From the NCBI GenBank assembly GCA_963513935.1, contig OY740769.1:72867712-72931711 (forward strand): a stretch of 64,000 bases of DNA, written 5' to 3'. The position numbers were made by a program, and so were the translations under genes. The stretch is from Aphrophora alni. Its lineage: Eukaryota; Arthropoda; Insecta; Hemiptera; Aphrophoridae. Below are positions 1 through 11,277 of the stretch, piece by piece; the stretch's first letter is position 1; each line of letters begins with the position of its first letter. The notes under the pieces were generated by a model that saw nothing but the letters and a program-made list of their open reading frames with translations, had not been told where the DNA came from and ran no database searches.

Positions 1-715
1 GGCTATATATATATATATAGCTACTTGACAACCTAATAGGTAAATACGCAAATTATATAACACAAGGTCCCAGATTAAAAAGAAACAATTCGCAATATGT
101 ACACACCATTTTACGTATCTCAATATTTTTACTTTCATATAGTAAATAGCAATGAAACTCAATAATTTGCATAGCCATTGTGATAATAGCCATGATTCTT
201 CAATCATACACTGTTATAATAATAAGCTATAATAGGCCTACGCATACCTAATAAATATATATAGTGAACCTAGCAGACTTAATAGAACAAGTGATCATAC
301 ATTCAGTGTTTTGATGAACATAGTCATTAGTATTAATTTTGGAATTCATAACCTACGTAGCTGAATTTCGTACTGTTATAGATCTCATTTTCTAATAAAG
401 TAATGCATTTTGGGACTTGAAATATTTATTGTGCCACATAATATGATCTGATTCTTTGATTAGAAGGTAAAGACTTTAGGTTTTGTGACTTTTTATAGAA
501 AAATCGAAGGACAATCTACAACCGATATTCACCTAACTTTTAAGTTCAACTTAACCTGACCTAATTCAACCTTCTAAACATGTTTGCCCCAACACGTAGG
601 ATATATATTAGCACACATATTCTACATACCTTATTTCTAAATAATAAAATAAGTTTTAAACACGGAACTAACTTTTTCACTGAAAAAAAAAACATAATTT
701 CAACTTTTCTAGGTT
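1..715. other. AT-rich stretch, no gene seen
   Basis: No supported open frame or recognised element. It opens with a short (TA)n run after GGC, similar to the (TA)n tract in the arms of the neighbouring foldback element, but the sequence after it does not match those arms. Confidence 0.5.
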
Positions 716-833
716 TAGGTCCATTAAGTGAATTACAGTTAAAATAGTTTTTTACGCGAATTTATATATATATATATATATATAGCCACCTTACCTGACT
801 TACGTATAAATTTATTTAAAAAAAGAGAAATTA

Positions 834-901
834 TGCGTTATTTCCCAAGCGGTCGCCCATCCAAGTATAACCGCGCTTAATGTTCTTTGAGTTCGGTGAT
901 G
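834..901 (-). pseudogene. 5S rRNA-derived segment, left arm
   Basis: Read on the minus strand this contains ATCACCGAA, TTAAGCGCGGTTATACT, GGATGGGCGACCGCTTGGGA and AACGC. These are collinear with the 3' two thirds of insect 5S rRNA, including the box C part of the TFIIIA/pol III internal promoter. A block of 5S (the GTCGGGCG part) is missing and about ten bases are inserted near the box A side, so this is not a functional 5S gene. The copy is slightly closer to 5S than the one in the right arm. Confidence 0.75.
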
Positions 902-980
902 TATAAAAATGCATTGAATTCTGTAGTTTTTAAATTGCGATTTTTTGGTGAAAAAGTTAGCTCCACATTGAAAACCTAGG

Positions 981-1760
981 CTATATTATTATTAAGAATA
1001 AGGTATGTAGAACATGTTAAAATCGCCAAAAATATCAGTAACTTTCTTTGTAAACAATTACCGTATAAAAACATTGATTTTAAAAGTAATAATAGGTTTT
1101 AATGAGGAAATGCAGTGATCACACTGTTCCAACAATTAGGCCTACTGTACTTTCAAAAATAAATTTAGGCCTAATCTAAAACTCATTTTGTATAATTTAT
1201 TCCATACTCCTGTCTGTTATTTTATTTTTATTTTTTTGCTTCAATATTGGATTTGTTAGGTCCTGACAACATTAATGGAGTTGGAATCAATAAGCAATAA
1301 TAAATAAATTAATAAACATTAATTAAGCTGTGATGTACTGAAAGTTACTTGAGCAAATTAATAGTTAATTCTATTTTAGTTAAATGAACACTCTGAATAA
1401 ATTAGAGGTAGGTTTTATATTCAAGCGGACTAACTAATCAATCTCTTGAAACAGCCATTAGTTACATCATGAACAAAGTTGTTTCACTCAGGGCGAGATG
1501 TTCATTACATAGGGGTAAGTTTCTAAATTCAGTGCTTTATCATGTGCATTAAGCCTAGATCCAGCAAACTGTTTTTGTTATTCAGGAATGGAATTTCGTT
1601 GAATCAGCGGTAGTGTTTCTATATTAGTGCTAAAGACAACTTGGATTCAGTGCAAGCAACATTGATAGATTGCTCTTGGAAGGAGGGAAATGTAGAAAGA
1701 ATCAGTAATCAGTAATGCAGAAATCAAGATTTTTCGTCTGCTTTTGTATGTAAGCTTTGT
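981..1760. other. Interior of the foldback element
   Basis: AT-rich, no open frame of note and no recognised domain. It separates the two inverted arms. Confidence 0.5.
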
Positions 1761-1835
1761 TCCTATTTCAATGAGGAGCTAACTTTTCACCAAAAATCAC
1801 AATTTAAAAACTACAGAATTCAATGCATTTTTATA

Positions 1836-1904
1836 GATCACCGAACTCAAAGAACATTAAGCACGGTTATACTTTGATGGGCGACCGCTTGGGAAATAAC
1901 GCAT
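1836..1904 (+). pseudogene. 5S rRNA-derived segment, right arm
   Basis: Plus-strand partner of the left-arm block. It shows GATCACCGAA, ATTAAGCACGGTTATACTT, GATGGGCGACCGCTTGGGAA and AACGCAT, which match insect 5S rRNA around boxes A/IE and C with the same internal deletion and insertion as the left arm. The shared defects show that both arms descend from one altered 5S-derived sequence and not from two independent 5S insertions. Confidence 0.75.
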
Positions 1905-1951
1905 AATTTCTCTTTTTTCAAATAAATTTATACGTAGGTCAGGTAAGGTGG

Positions 1952-1993
<42 letters not shown>

Positions 1994-2036
1994 TCGTGTA
2001 CAAAACTATTTTAACTGTAATTCACTTAATAGACCT

Positions 2037-2862
2037 TAATGGACAGATTATTGGACACCAAATCAACATCAAGCTTATCCGCTGGAACAACCACCAAAAC
2101 AACCACGCTTCGGATTGTGAAAGGACTTCAGATTCGATAAGTAGACTGTGAAAATTTGTATAAATAATTAACCACCAACAACATTTTGATTCAGTAACTA
2201 AAGTTTAAATTATAGTCATCAAAGAATCACACGAACGAGAGAGAGATTTTATTTAATTTTAATTTTAAATCAATCTTTAAATAAAACAAGCTAGCCAGGG
2301 CAGTAAAATAATTAAATTGGGCACATAATTACTAAAAGAAATTACAGTAAAATTAAATTCATTATAAATAAATCAGACTATTAACAATTTTGATGCACTC
2401 TTTGTTTCTTTTCAAATTGTTAAGGAAGCATTGTATAATCTTATTAGATTGTGATTAATTGTAATTGTGATTTATTTCATGTATTTTCATTTGTTTAGGT
2501 TAAGAAATATTGCAGTTATTTCATTTGTTAGATTAAGGAATTAGACAATTGCTGTATTTAGATAAGTGCATCCTTAGCAAATCAAAATTAAATTAAAATT
2601 AATTGTAAAAAATTATTATAATAAGGAAACAGAAAGAGATTGTAACAATAAAAAACTAATTTGCATTAAAAAGAACAAGAGCGTCTTATAGAGCCTATAT
2701 ATGTGTGTGTGTATTATACAATTTAATTACAATGTACCAAGTACTCTGATGACATAGACTTATTTCCCTAAGAAATGAACTTTTATTTTCAAAATAAACA
2801 ATCAGCAGTTTTACTTAATTAAAACAATGAATTATTTATTTTAATTTAATTAAAACAGTTAA
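2037..2862. other. AT-rich stretch, no gene seen
   Basis: Long runs of A/T with no supported frame. It ends in the TTAA target site (2859-2862) of the next element. Confidence 0.5.
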
Positions 2863-3355
2863 CCCTTACCACTATCATTATTATTAGACGGAAAACTCCT
2901 CAGATCTCATTTTTTGTGTATGATTATAGCTGAAATAGAGCTAAACATTTCTATAAAATAAAATAAAAACATTGTATTTTCTTCCTAATTTTAATTTAGT
3001 TATTATAGGTACACAATAAAATAAAAATTTGTATAGAACAACTTCGATATAACCAAATAATTATTATTCCTCTGAACACTCCCTCAGATCTCATTCTTTT
3101 TTGTACGATTATAACTGAATAGAGCGAATACTTAAAATCGTATAAAATAAAATAAAAACAATCTATTTTTTTCCTAATTTTAATTTAGTTATTATAGTTA
3201 CACAATAAAAGAACAATGTTTATAGAACAACTTCGATATAACCAAATATCACAAACTATCGAAAATTAGAGTTAAAATATCGAATTGTTCATTGTGCCGA
3301 TCTGCGATCGGAATGGGGAAACTAAGATGTCAGCTGATAGCCGACATGGTAAGGG
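2863..3355. mobile_element. piggyBac-type MITE (TTAA-flanked, 493 bp)
   Basis: The element begins CCCTTACCA (2863-2871) and ends TGGTAAGGG (3347-3355), a perfect 9-bp terminal inverted repeat. It is flanked directly on both sides by TTAA (2859-2862 and 3356-3359). TTAA duplication with CCC-starting ends is the signature of piggyBac-superfamily elements. It has no transposase frame, so it is non-autonomous and would depend on a related element elsewhere. Most of the interior is an internal tandem duplication. Confidence 0.7.
2878..3250. repeat. Tandem duplication inside the piggyBac-type MITE
   Basis: Two diverged copies, about 2878-3060 and 3062-3250, share CTCAGATCTCATT, TATAAAATAAAATAAAAAC, CCTAATTTTAATTTAGTTAT and ACAACTTCGATATAACCAAA in the same order. 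The period is about 184 bp. Confidence 0.75.
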
Positions 3356-3359
3356 TTAA

Positions 3360-3880
3360 TTGTTCAGTTTCAAAATGTGTATTTACTTCCAGTTGATATG
3401 TAATTTGAGTTAGGCTATGGTTTTTTTTATCGACTTCAGAAAAGAAGAAGGTTCTGTATTCAACCTGAATTAAAAAAAAAAAAAAAAAATGTATGTCCGT
3501 GTATATTTCCGGAACGGCTTAAACGATTTCAATGGAGGTGGTCTCATTTGAAAGGGTATGTTCCCGAAATGGTCTCATTTCATCACTGACTTGATTGAGC
3601 CAGTATTTGCAAAAAAAAGCCAAAATAGCATCTGATTGGCACAGGCTAGTTAGAAATATTTTTATTTAATAGGCCTATTGATAAAATTACATTTGAATTA
3701 AATGCAAGCATATTTTATGTGTATGGTAGCTAGCCAGTACTTGTACATTTTGCCCGTACTACCAAAAGTGAAATATTGTTAAATTTGAAAGAACTAATTG
3801 GATTTATTTTGAAGTCGGACTTTAAAAAAAATAAAATCTCTATGTAATCTGTTTTTAAAAATATTGAAGCATTGTAAATT
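3360..3880. repeat. Dispersed-repeat-like segment before the transposase pseudogene
   Basis: Around 3428-3530 the order ATCGACTTC, AAGAAGAAGGTTCT, a poly-A run, then ATGTATGTCCG and an AACGATTTCAAT stretch resembles a motif scattered through many insect genomes next to non-autonomous elements. I cannot assign it to a named family. The rest, to 3880, is AT-rich and shows no gene. Confidence 0.35.
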
Positions 3881-4855
3881 ATGGCAGGAAATTTAAATAA
3901 AGAAAATGGATATAAAGCAGTATTGGAAAATAGAAAACAACGAGCGAGTTTGTGAGGCATGGGAAGAAGAATTTGACACTTCTTCACCATCATGCCAAGC
4001 AATTTATAAAATAAGAGATAAGTTCGATGACACTGTATATAATAATAAAAAATCCGAACGTCCTAGGACTTCCACGACAGAGGAAAATGAGATGATAGTG
4101 GCACTGACATTTGTCAACAGTCTGAAAAAGTCTATACAACATGCATCCTTAGAACACCTCCTTGCCAAAAAATCTTTGCTACGTTTTATGGATAAACTTA
4201 ATTTGAAGCTATACCGTTCAAGACTTTTACATGGTTTACTGGAGGATGATCCATACCGCAGATTGGAGTTCTGTGAAATCATCTATAACCAAATCAATGA
4301 AAAACCAGACCTACTTGATAAAATTGTGTGGTCAAACAAGGCTTGTTTCTAATTTTCAGGACACATAAACGACATAACTGTGTACTAATGTCAGATGAAA
4401 ATCTGTATTTGACATCTCAGTTAAACCAACCCTGTGTCATGGTTTGGATTACAATATCTAGTGATGGTATTTTAGGACCATATTTTTTTAACGGAACCTT
4501 GATGGTAACAATTATCTACACATGTTGCAAACTTTCGTGGTTTAGCAATTGAGGAACAAGGTTAACTTTGCTTACCTCCAGTTACAGCAAGATGGAGCAA
4601 TACTTCATTATGCTTTGGAATGAACTCCTTAGATAACAACTTCCCAGGACATTGGATCGGACGATGAGGTAGCATTGAAGGGCCATCACGGTTGCCTAAC
4701 ATTACCTCTATGGACTGTGGTAAAAGATAAGGTTTATGAAAAGAAGTTTCAAACAGTTCATTAGAGAAACATTTTTAAATATTGGTTCTAACCAACTTGT
4801 GTCAAACTGTATGTCAAAGTGTTTTGGAGAGGTTAAAGGTATGTTGAACACTTGC
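3881..4855 (+). pseudogene. Degenerate DDE transposase (mariner/Tc-like, DUF4817 type)
   Basis: The longest intact piece (3906-4352, 148 aa) and a shifted continuation (4328-4552), followed by shorter collinear pieces to about 4855, read together as one transposase of a family common in insects. Recognisable blocks are ERVCEAWEEEFDTSS and RPRTSTTEENEMIVAL in the N-terminal DNA-binding part, then LLHGLLEDDP, DGILGPYFF, LQQDGA and WTVVKDKVYE in the catalytic part. The family has three catalytic Asp. Here the first, expected in WSDEACF, reads WSNKACF (Asn codon 4335-4337); the second survives in QQDGA (about 4591); the third, expected in SPDLTP, reads LPNITS (Asn at 4698-4700). Frameshifts, stops and two lost catalytic residues make it clearly inactive. 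Terminal inverted repeats were not identified. Confidence 0.85.
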
Positions 4856-6419
4856 GAGATTAAGTTGGTAACATTACGTGATTAGTAATCAGTTAATTCT
4901 ACTAAACTCAACTGTATTGCTTAAAACTCATATAATCTTTCTTTATATTAATTTTAAAAACAATAAATTGATTCCACCATCGTTTGAAAATATACTACTA
5001 CAAAGTAAGCCTACTTTGTATGAGAAATAAAAATATTAGTATTACTACTACAAGTATTATATTTAAGAAATGTGGCCAAACCTTGGCTAATTTAACACTT
5101 TTAGATAGTCTCCATTCCAACAGTGTAATTCTAAATTCAATGTTCAACGATTCCATTGTTAATCAATCAGTGATGTCATGTTGAATTCTTCTGGATCCAA
5201 CAGTCTCAGCAACTGTTGAATTTATAAACATTTTTCTTAAAAATCATCCTTTATCCACAGACCTAGCTTTGTTTATTATAGTCTATTTTTAACCTCCTCA
5301 TATTACATCCTACCTGACCTAACCTGTGTGGTAGTTGAGATTTCAGGTTAATAGTAGTACCAATATTCATTGTTTCAGAAAGCAATTGTTGATTCAGAGA
5401 GTGCTCCTTCAACATCTACCCGACGATTTGAACCTCACCAAGGTAAATTTTATATTGTACTCTTATAAATTGGTATTTACACTAACATATTCGTTTTTTA
5501 TTTAATAATTCATAATATTTGTAACCATAAGTGAACCTAAAAATTTAAGTGAAATAATGTCTTTTCGTTGAGGAAAATGATTCAAATGGAAGCACATTAT
5601 TTATATATAATATTACTAATATGACAGGCATCATCTTTCCCATTCATTAAAATATATTTGAAATAATTGACAAATCTTTCAGATATCTGGTAAAAATAAA
5701 TAATGTAATGAAATATTTTCAAAACAAGTTGACAGTCATTTATCTTTGTAACAAAATCATAAAGAAACTGAACAAATTATTGCTGGGAAGCATTACACCA
5801 CAACTGTACTGTGTTTAACAGAGGAAGAAGTCGTTAGTTAAGCATATAGCCGATAGATAGAACAAACGTGGTCCCTACATGTAAATATCTACCAATAGCA
5901 ATACAAATGACTGACCGGTATAATTTAATCATAGTAGCATTATTAGAACTTGCTTGAGGCTGATGCTATTGTGTTCTTTTCCAATAGTTTGTTTTGCTAA
6001 AATTACTTCCGGGTAGTCTAAAAACTTCTTTGTAGACCTTCAACTAGAATAATAGATGATACACTCTTTTAAGTTCAGGTTCGGTTGTATTGTTGTACCA
6101 CGATGTCAGTTATAGTAAAAATGTTTGTTCAAGTGACAATGGCATTTTCTTTTAATTTAATATTTGAAACTAAAGTATACAAATTTATGTATCTTCAGTG
6201 AGTCCCTAGTTTTAAGTTATACTGCCTCCCTCTTCGCTTCTGTAGTGTTTGGTCAAGGTAAATTAATAAGCGGAAGTTACGAAAACAATTTTGTAGGCTC
6301 ATTTTGAAAGCCCAATTTTGCTGTTTCCCTCATACCTTTTAAGGAGTTTAAGAAAGAAGTGTCCTTAAGACTTCGAAAAGTTCTTTTTTTTGCCACGAGT
6401 GACCGGTTGGTTTTTTCTT
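4856..6419. other. AT-rich stretch; a short hairpin and one weak exon-like interval
   Basis: A small perfect hairpin lies at 4999-5020 (TACAAAGTA, 4-base loop, TACTTTGTA). At 5379-5442 a 64-base interval sits between TTTCAG and G|GTAAAT and is open in two frames, but it matches no family I know. Otherwise nothing is seen. Confidence 0.4.
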
Positions 6420-6665
6420 GGTTGTTTAACAGGCGGAAAACCTATCGGTCATCTTTGTCTTTGAACATAAATCAGCCCTAGCCCTCGAATACTCAAATAG
6501 CGTAAGGGTCGGAAAAGAACAAAAGTTGGCCGAAAGAGAGCTCATAAGAAAGATGAAAGAGAGGGATCTAATCCAAGACTACATGAAAAAGGTTTAGATC
6601 TAGTTAGGGTATTTATAATTGCCAAGCTTGTACTCGCTTTAAATAAGCCACTGAGGTCTGGATTT
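6420..6665 (-). repeat. SINE-like repeat A, copy 1
   Basis: A member of a roughly 240-bp dispersed family with at least nine copies or fragments in this window. On the plus strand the shared landmarks are AGGCGGAAAACCT, CCCTCGAATACTC, GGTCGGAAAAGAACAA, GAGGGATCTAA and TAGATCTAGTTAGGG. On the opposite strand GGGTTAGATCCCTC (consensus of the family) resembles a pol III box B, so the minus strand is taken as the sense of a tRNA-derived SINE. That assignment is inference. Confidence 0.6.
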
Positions 6666-7544
6666 GTGTTGGGGTCAGCTTGGGTAGTTTATAGGGATAT
6701 CTAATTTAAGTTGTGTATATAGGCAAATTGTATACTGTACCGACTCCCCAAATTATGTCCTGGATTCATATTTTTATGTCTTTTTTTATAAAGTAGTAGA
6801 CTATAGCCTATTTTCTTTATATGGTAATTGGAAAACACGTTTACTAAATATCAGGAATACTTAAGAAATATTTCTTAAATGTATAAAAGTCTAAAAATAA
6901 TCGGAATAATATGTTCAAACGTTGGCCAGTTGTATCAATATTCCCTCTTCTCGAACAGCAGTCAACTAACTTCACCTTACATGCCATTGCTATTCAACCT
7001 TTTAGCCAAACTGATTTTATCGTAGATGGTTGTGGTAGGTCTTATCGTCTTCGTTTTCAATGTCAAATTACTTCGGGGTAAAAGTGTTTTCATTGTAAAA
7101 AAGTAAAACACTATTGACGTCCGATGACCGAGTTACGTAAACTACGATAAGATTATGTTGCAGGCGCCTAACTGGAGGGGAAAAAACCTAGCTCTGTGTT
7201 ACAGCAGTTTAGAAGACATGTAAACTTAGACACTTGCATCAACTTTCCGATCCAGTGTTTTAAGGAATTTTTGGTGGTTCTGGCGTCCAAGAACGTACGA
7301 GACGATGTAGAATTAAGGGTTTTAGTGCGTAGCAATTGCATTGTACCCCTCCTTTTTAAATTTTCGTGAGTTGTATGTCATTTATTTATACTAACCGTTT
7401 ATTAGATAGGCTAATGCGTCATGGAAATGCTGTAGACAGACATTGTAAATGGGTTTCATTTTCAATGTTTGTGTTCAAATTTTTGAGTCAAACCAATACT
7501 TCTTTTAAATCTGACGCCCAGGATTCACAGTAAGTACGGGCATA
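6666..7544. other. Unassigned stretch with one start-less open frame
   Basis: Mostly AT-rich. A 66-codon plus-strand frame without an ATG (7172-7369, TGA at 7367) has a less AT-rich composition. It has no recognised domain, and the minus strand is also open over part of it, so it is not called as a gene. An 8-bp inverted repeat (AGTGTTTT/AAAACACT) lies near 7085-7115. Confidence 0.35.
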
Positions 7545-7738
7545 TTCCGAGGGACCTAGCTAGATATACACCTTCATGCATAGTCTTGGGTTAGACTCCT
7601 CTCTTTTATCTTTCCTATCAGATTTTTCTATTCCCTACCCTGATGCTATTCGGTTCGAGTAGGGGGTCTTTATTTTATGTTCTTGTCTTCCTTAGTTTAT
7701 AACGCGAAATGACCGAGAGGTTTTTTGGCTTCAACAAC
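7545..7738 (+). repeat. SINE-like repeat A, copy 2
   Basis: Opposite orientation to copy 1. It shows CTAGCTAGAT, TTGGGTTAGACTCCTCTC (box B-like), CCCTGATGCTATTCG, GGGGGTCTTTATTTTATG and GACCGAGAGGTTTT in family order. Confidence 0.6.
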
Positions 7739-7904
7739 AAGAGAAATATTTTGGAAAGGAGGATGGAAACTAAAGTTGTACGTTCCTTTAGTCCATACAG
7801 ATTATTTTTGGTAAAGTAAAAATAGTATTATCAACGAAATTTCGATGAAAGTGAGGAAAGTGATTAATAAGGTAGTGTCATCGTCGCATTAACATAAAAA
7901 AAGT

Positions 7905-8005
7905 ATAAAATGGAGACCTCTCGCCTTCAAATACTTTAATAGTGTGGTAGTAGAAAGAGAATAAGAGTTTGTAAAAAGATTAAAGGGAGGGATCTAAACA
8001 AGGCT
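7905..8005 (-). repeat. SINE-like repeat A, copy 3 (fragment)
   Basis: A partial copy with CTTCAAATACTTTAATAG, AGAATAAGAGTTTGT and GGGAGGGATCTAA. It lies about 170 bp from copy 2 in inverted orientation. Confidence 0.5.
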
Positions 8006-11000
8006 AATTAATTATGACAAACGCAAAATATGTACTTGTTGCTAAATTTTCGCCAATTTCTCTTTTGGGAATTAAGTCTGCGGGGCTTAGAATCGTATAT
8101 TAATAAACATGTACCCGATCCAACCCTCCAGAACACTATTCATTTTCAATTATATGTGCGTATGTAAATATGTATACACGATAACTTCCAAACAAGTTGT
8201 TCGATTTTTATGAAATTTTGTTTACAAATTCTTTAACTAAGAATGTTAAAGGAGAGCTGATCCATTAGTTGACCAGAAAAATACAAATTTGTTTGTTTGT
8301 CTGTTATCCGTTTCAGTTTTTGATTGTTACTGTTGGAGTGAGTATTGGGTCGAGATGTTACCGAGACTTGTGTAAAAAATAAAAAGAATTAGTTAACAGG
8401 AATTCATATTATTTTGGAGAATTGATTTAACGAATTAATTATTGTAAAACGGTACTGGAGGTAGTCTATAAGATTTGAAATAAAATCCTAATTTTTTATT
8501 GTTTACAAAATTAAAACTACTATTATAAAATTTCAACTACAAGCTGACAAATCTTTTATCTTCCTGTCAGTAGTATTTATAGAAATAAATGATTTATAAT
8601 TGAGACAATATGTGTACGTTAATGGCATGCCTGTATTGTTATTAGGTTATATAAGATCTTCTAAAAGTACCTTAACAGCGTTAAGTTTCACGCCATCACA
8701 ATGGTCAACACTTTGTAATGAAAGTGACAGTCGTTATGAAAGAAAGCGCGGAGAAAGTGAGCGGAGGAGGCGCGCTTTTTACGGCAAAGAGTTCGCGTTC
8801 TGATCTCAGAGGTTGTTGCCCGCGCGCGGTATACTCGAGTCAAAACAAAGTAGACATCAAGTCTCTTGGACCATCACGAGACACATTTACTTTCACATTC
8901 TTATTTGGTGTATTTGCTCCCATACATATTTTAAATATTTGGTAGATTAAAAAAACATTATTACTTATTTTTAGGTTAGTAAAAATATGACGATTTATCG
9001 AACTTCGGGTCAATTTGACTCGTATATATGCACAAAAAACACAAAAATGTGCTTGAAATAAAACTTTTTTACTTTATAAAAATACTAGTTTTTTTAAAAA
9101 CAAAATAAAATTTATTTTTTAATAATTTCTGTAAAAAGACATTTCAATTTTTTTTCCGATCCTAATTTTATGTTTCTTGCAGTTGTGTATAGACTATTGA
9201 TTTGGTTGGGCTGATTTTTAGTGTCGCACTATTTGCCTTTTTTTTTTACCTAAAACTCCGGAATCAGATATTTTTGCGATAGTAACTCATAATATCCTTT
9301 TAAGGTACTTGAGCAACTATCGATAAAAACAGATTTTAAAAACTTATTTTTGTATGCTTAGGTAAATATCCCAAAAGTTTTAGTAACAGCGATTATATTG
9401 CATTGGACTTATGGGACATACTATTTAAACACAGTTTTTTGAACTCAGGGAGATTCAAGAAGGATATTTTAGTGGGGAAAAAAAGTTTACCCACCGCAAA
9501 ACTTTCCGTATAGGTACTACGTATTTGTGATGTAAAATTAATATTTTTTGTCATTAAGTGATAACTTGTAGCTTTATAATCAAGTGTATTTATCTAGTGC
9601 AATTATTAATTGGGCATTAATAGTTACATTTAATCTCTTCATTCATAAAAGCTTGGGCAATATATTTGTAGCATTGTTTATTGCTATTGTTTGTTATTTG
9701 TCTTGTTAATTCCTTAGGAAGAAAATAATTTTTTGAAACAGTTACTGACATGTTTTTTTTATCGCAAGTTCTGTTCAAAATATTTGCTAATATCTGAGTA
9801 CATTACGAGTGAACCTGTGAGGAGAACATCTTTAACGCCCAGAGTAATCCATCTGTTTTGAAGGTTACAAGGATGGTTTATAAATGAAGATGTATTTTCA
9901 CTTTTGAAAATGTCTGCTCACTACAACAATTCTATTCTCCTTGTTTCTTTGAGCAATAAGTGTGTTTAGAAAATCAATAGTTGTATGAGCTGTACGCGTG
10001 GAGCTCATACAACTAATTTAATACAAACATAAAATTGAATTCTATAATCAATATTATTATTTTTAAGAAATGTTTCCTAAAATATGCGAAGAAGCGACTA
10101 TTTCACGTACAGTATACTTAGTATAAAAATGTACACCTTAATTGGAAAAACGAAAACAATTTCAAGCATTATTAGGCTACTTACTTTTGAAAATGTTTTT
10201 CTGTCTGTTGTCAATGTATAGATAGTGAAAAATTCTGCTAATAAAATTATACACAATTTTTCATCATGTATAACAATGCCTATATCCCAAATTCAGCGTT
10301 ATTTGTTGGCTATACTGTTAGAATTCTTTTAGATATGGATGGATAACTCATGGTAGCATTGGATGCAGAATGTTCGCTGCATAAAATTAGGCATGAGTTG
10401 TCATGTTGTAGCAATATGTGAGAAGTTAGTTTCGATAACAATATTAAACGCCCGCTCATTTATTTCATTTTAAACGGTTGAAATATTTTAATTTCCGAAT
10501 GCCTTTCTGTCAGTATCAAAAAGAAATATCAGATTTATTGTAATAGGTTTAATAGTTGCTAAGAAAAAATGTACTAAGGGCAGACGCTACGTGTTTTTAA
10601 AATTAAGATTGTGTCATTTATAAAGGTATAAACATTTTCCAAAATGGATATTACTGGTTATATTTTTAAATAGAGGAAATAATTGACGTCATATAGGCTA
10701 GACTAGAACATTATATTCGGTGATTACCAAGTTGCAGAGGTCGCAAACAGCTTGTTTCTATTCTGTCAGTCACGTGACAATGTGAGTACGAAATCTAATG
10801 TTGAGGTCTGCATTGCAAGCAAGGGCATAGCACATAGCAAGGCTGGAGGTTCCAGGCCGTCGCACAAGTTCACACACACGAGGACCTTCTATACTTCTTA
10901 CAAATGGAACCTTCGTCCCGACTCTCGCTTTACTTTTGTAACGGCAGTTTTTGGACGAGGTAGAATAATTTTTACCGTCCTAATTTTTAACCAGTTTGGT

Positions 11001-11277
11001 AAAATTATAGGATTTCCAAATGGATTGGAACGAGTTCCTTGGAATAATTACAAAAATGGAAAATTCTCGTTCATGCTATTTTAAATTTTAGAGATCGCAA
11101 ATTTTGCCCAATTTCAGTAAATTTTTTATACTCGCATCTTAAGCAAGTTTTGTTTTTACATAGTATAGAGACAGTTATTATCCCTGACCAAGAGTAGTCC
11201 TATTGTCCATATTTATACACATATTCAAATTCTTCTTCTTATTCTTTGAATAGTAAATTAATTTTACACGTTATTCT
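8006..11277. other. Long AT-rich stretch without a supported gene
   Basis: A locally GC/CpG-rich patch at about 8735-8850 (GAAAGCGCGGAG, GGAGGCGCGC, CCCGCGCGCGG) could be an old promoter region, but no transcript features are visible. A perfect 14-bp stem lies at 9978-10015. The 110-codon frame at 10752-11084 is somewhat GC-richer at its start but has no recognisable domain. Around 8150-8290 and again near 20500 and 30690 there is a diffuse motif of the type 'GTCTGT...AAAC...CGATTTT...AAATTT' typical of insect repeats. Confidence 0.4.
9978..10015. repeat. Perfect short hairpin
   Basis: TAGTTGTATGAGCT at 9978-9991 is followed by a 10-base loop (GTACGCGTGG) and its exact complement at 10002-10015. 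There is no T-tract or neighbouring gene to suggest a terminator role. Confidence 0.8.

Larger units (their letters stand above)
716..2036. mobile_element. Foldback-type element with long inverted arms carrying 5S rRNA-like sequence
   Basis: Two long arms, about 716-980 and 1761-2036, are reverse complements of each other with scattered mismatches. From the outer ends inward each arm holds a unique stretch (TTCACTTAAT in the right arm), a (TA)n tract that is longer in the right arm (1953-1990), GGCCACCTTACCTG-like sequence, a 5S rRNA-derived block, and an inner AGCTAACTTTT stretch. About 780 bp of non-coding DNA lies between the arms. No transposase frame is present, so the element would be non-autonomous. 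Clear target-site duplications were not found, so the exact ends are approximate. It could also be two inverted copies of one shorter element. Confidence 0.75.

Noticed and set aside
1948..2151. 67-codon frame beginning with poly(IY)
   Set aside because: Its start is the (TA)n tract in the foldback arm; no gene.
10752..11084. 110-codon plus-strand frame
   Set aside because: No domain, no convincing start context or splice sites.
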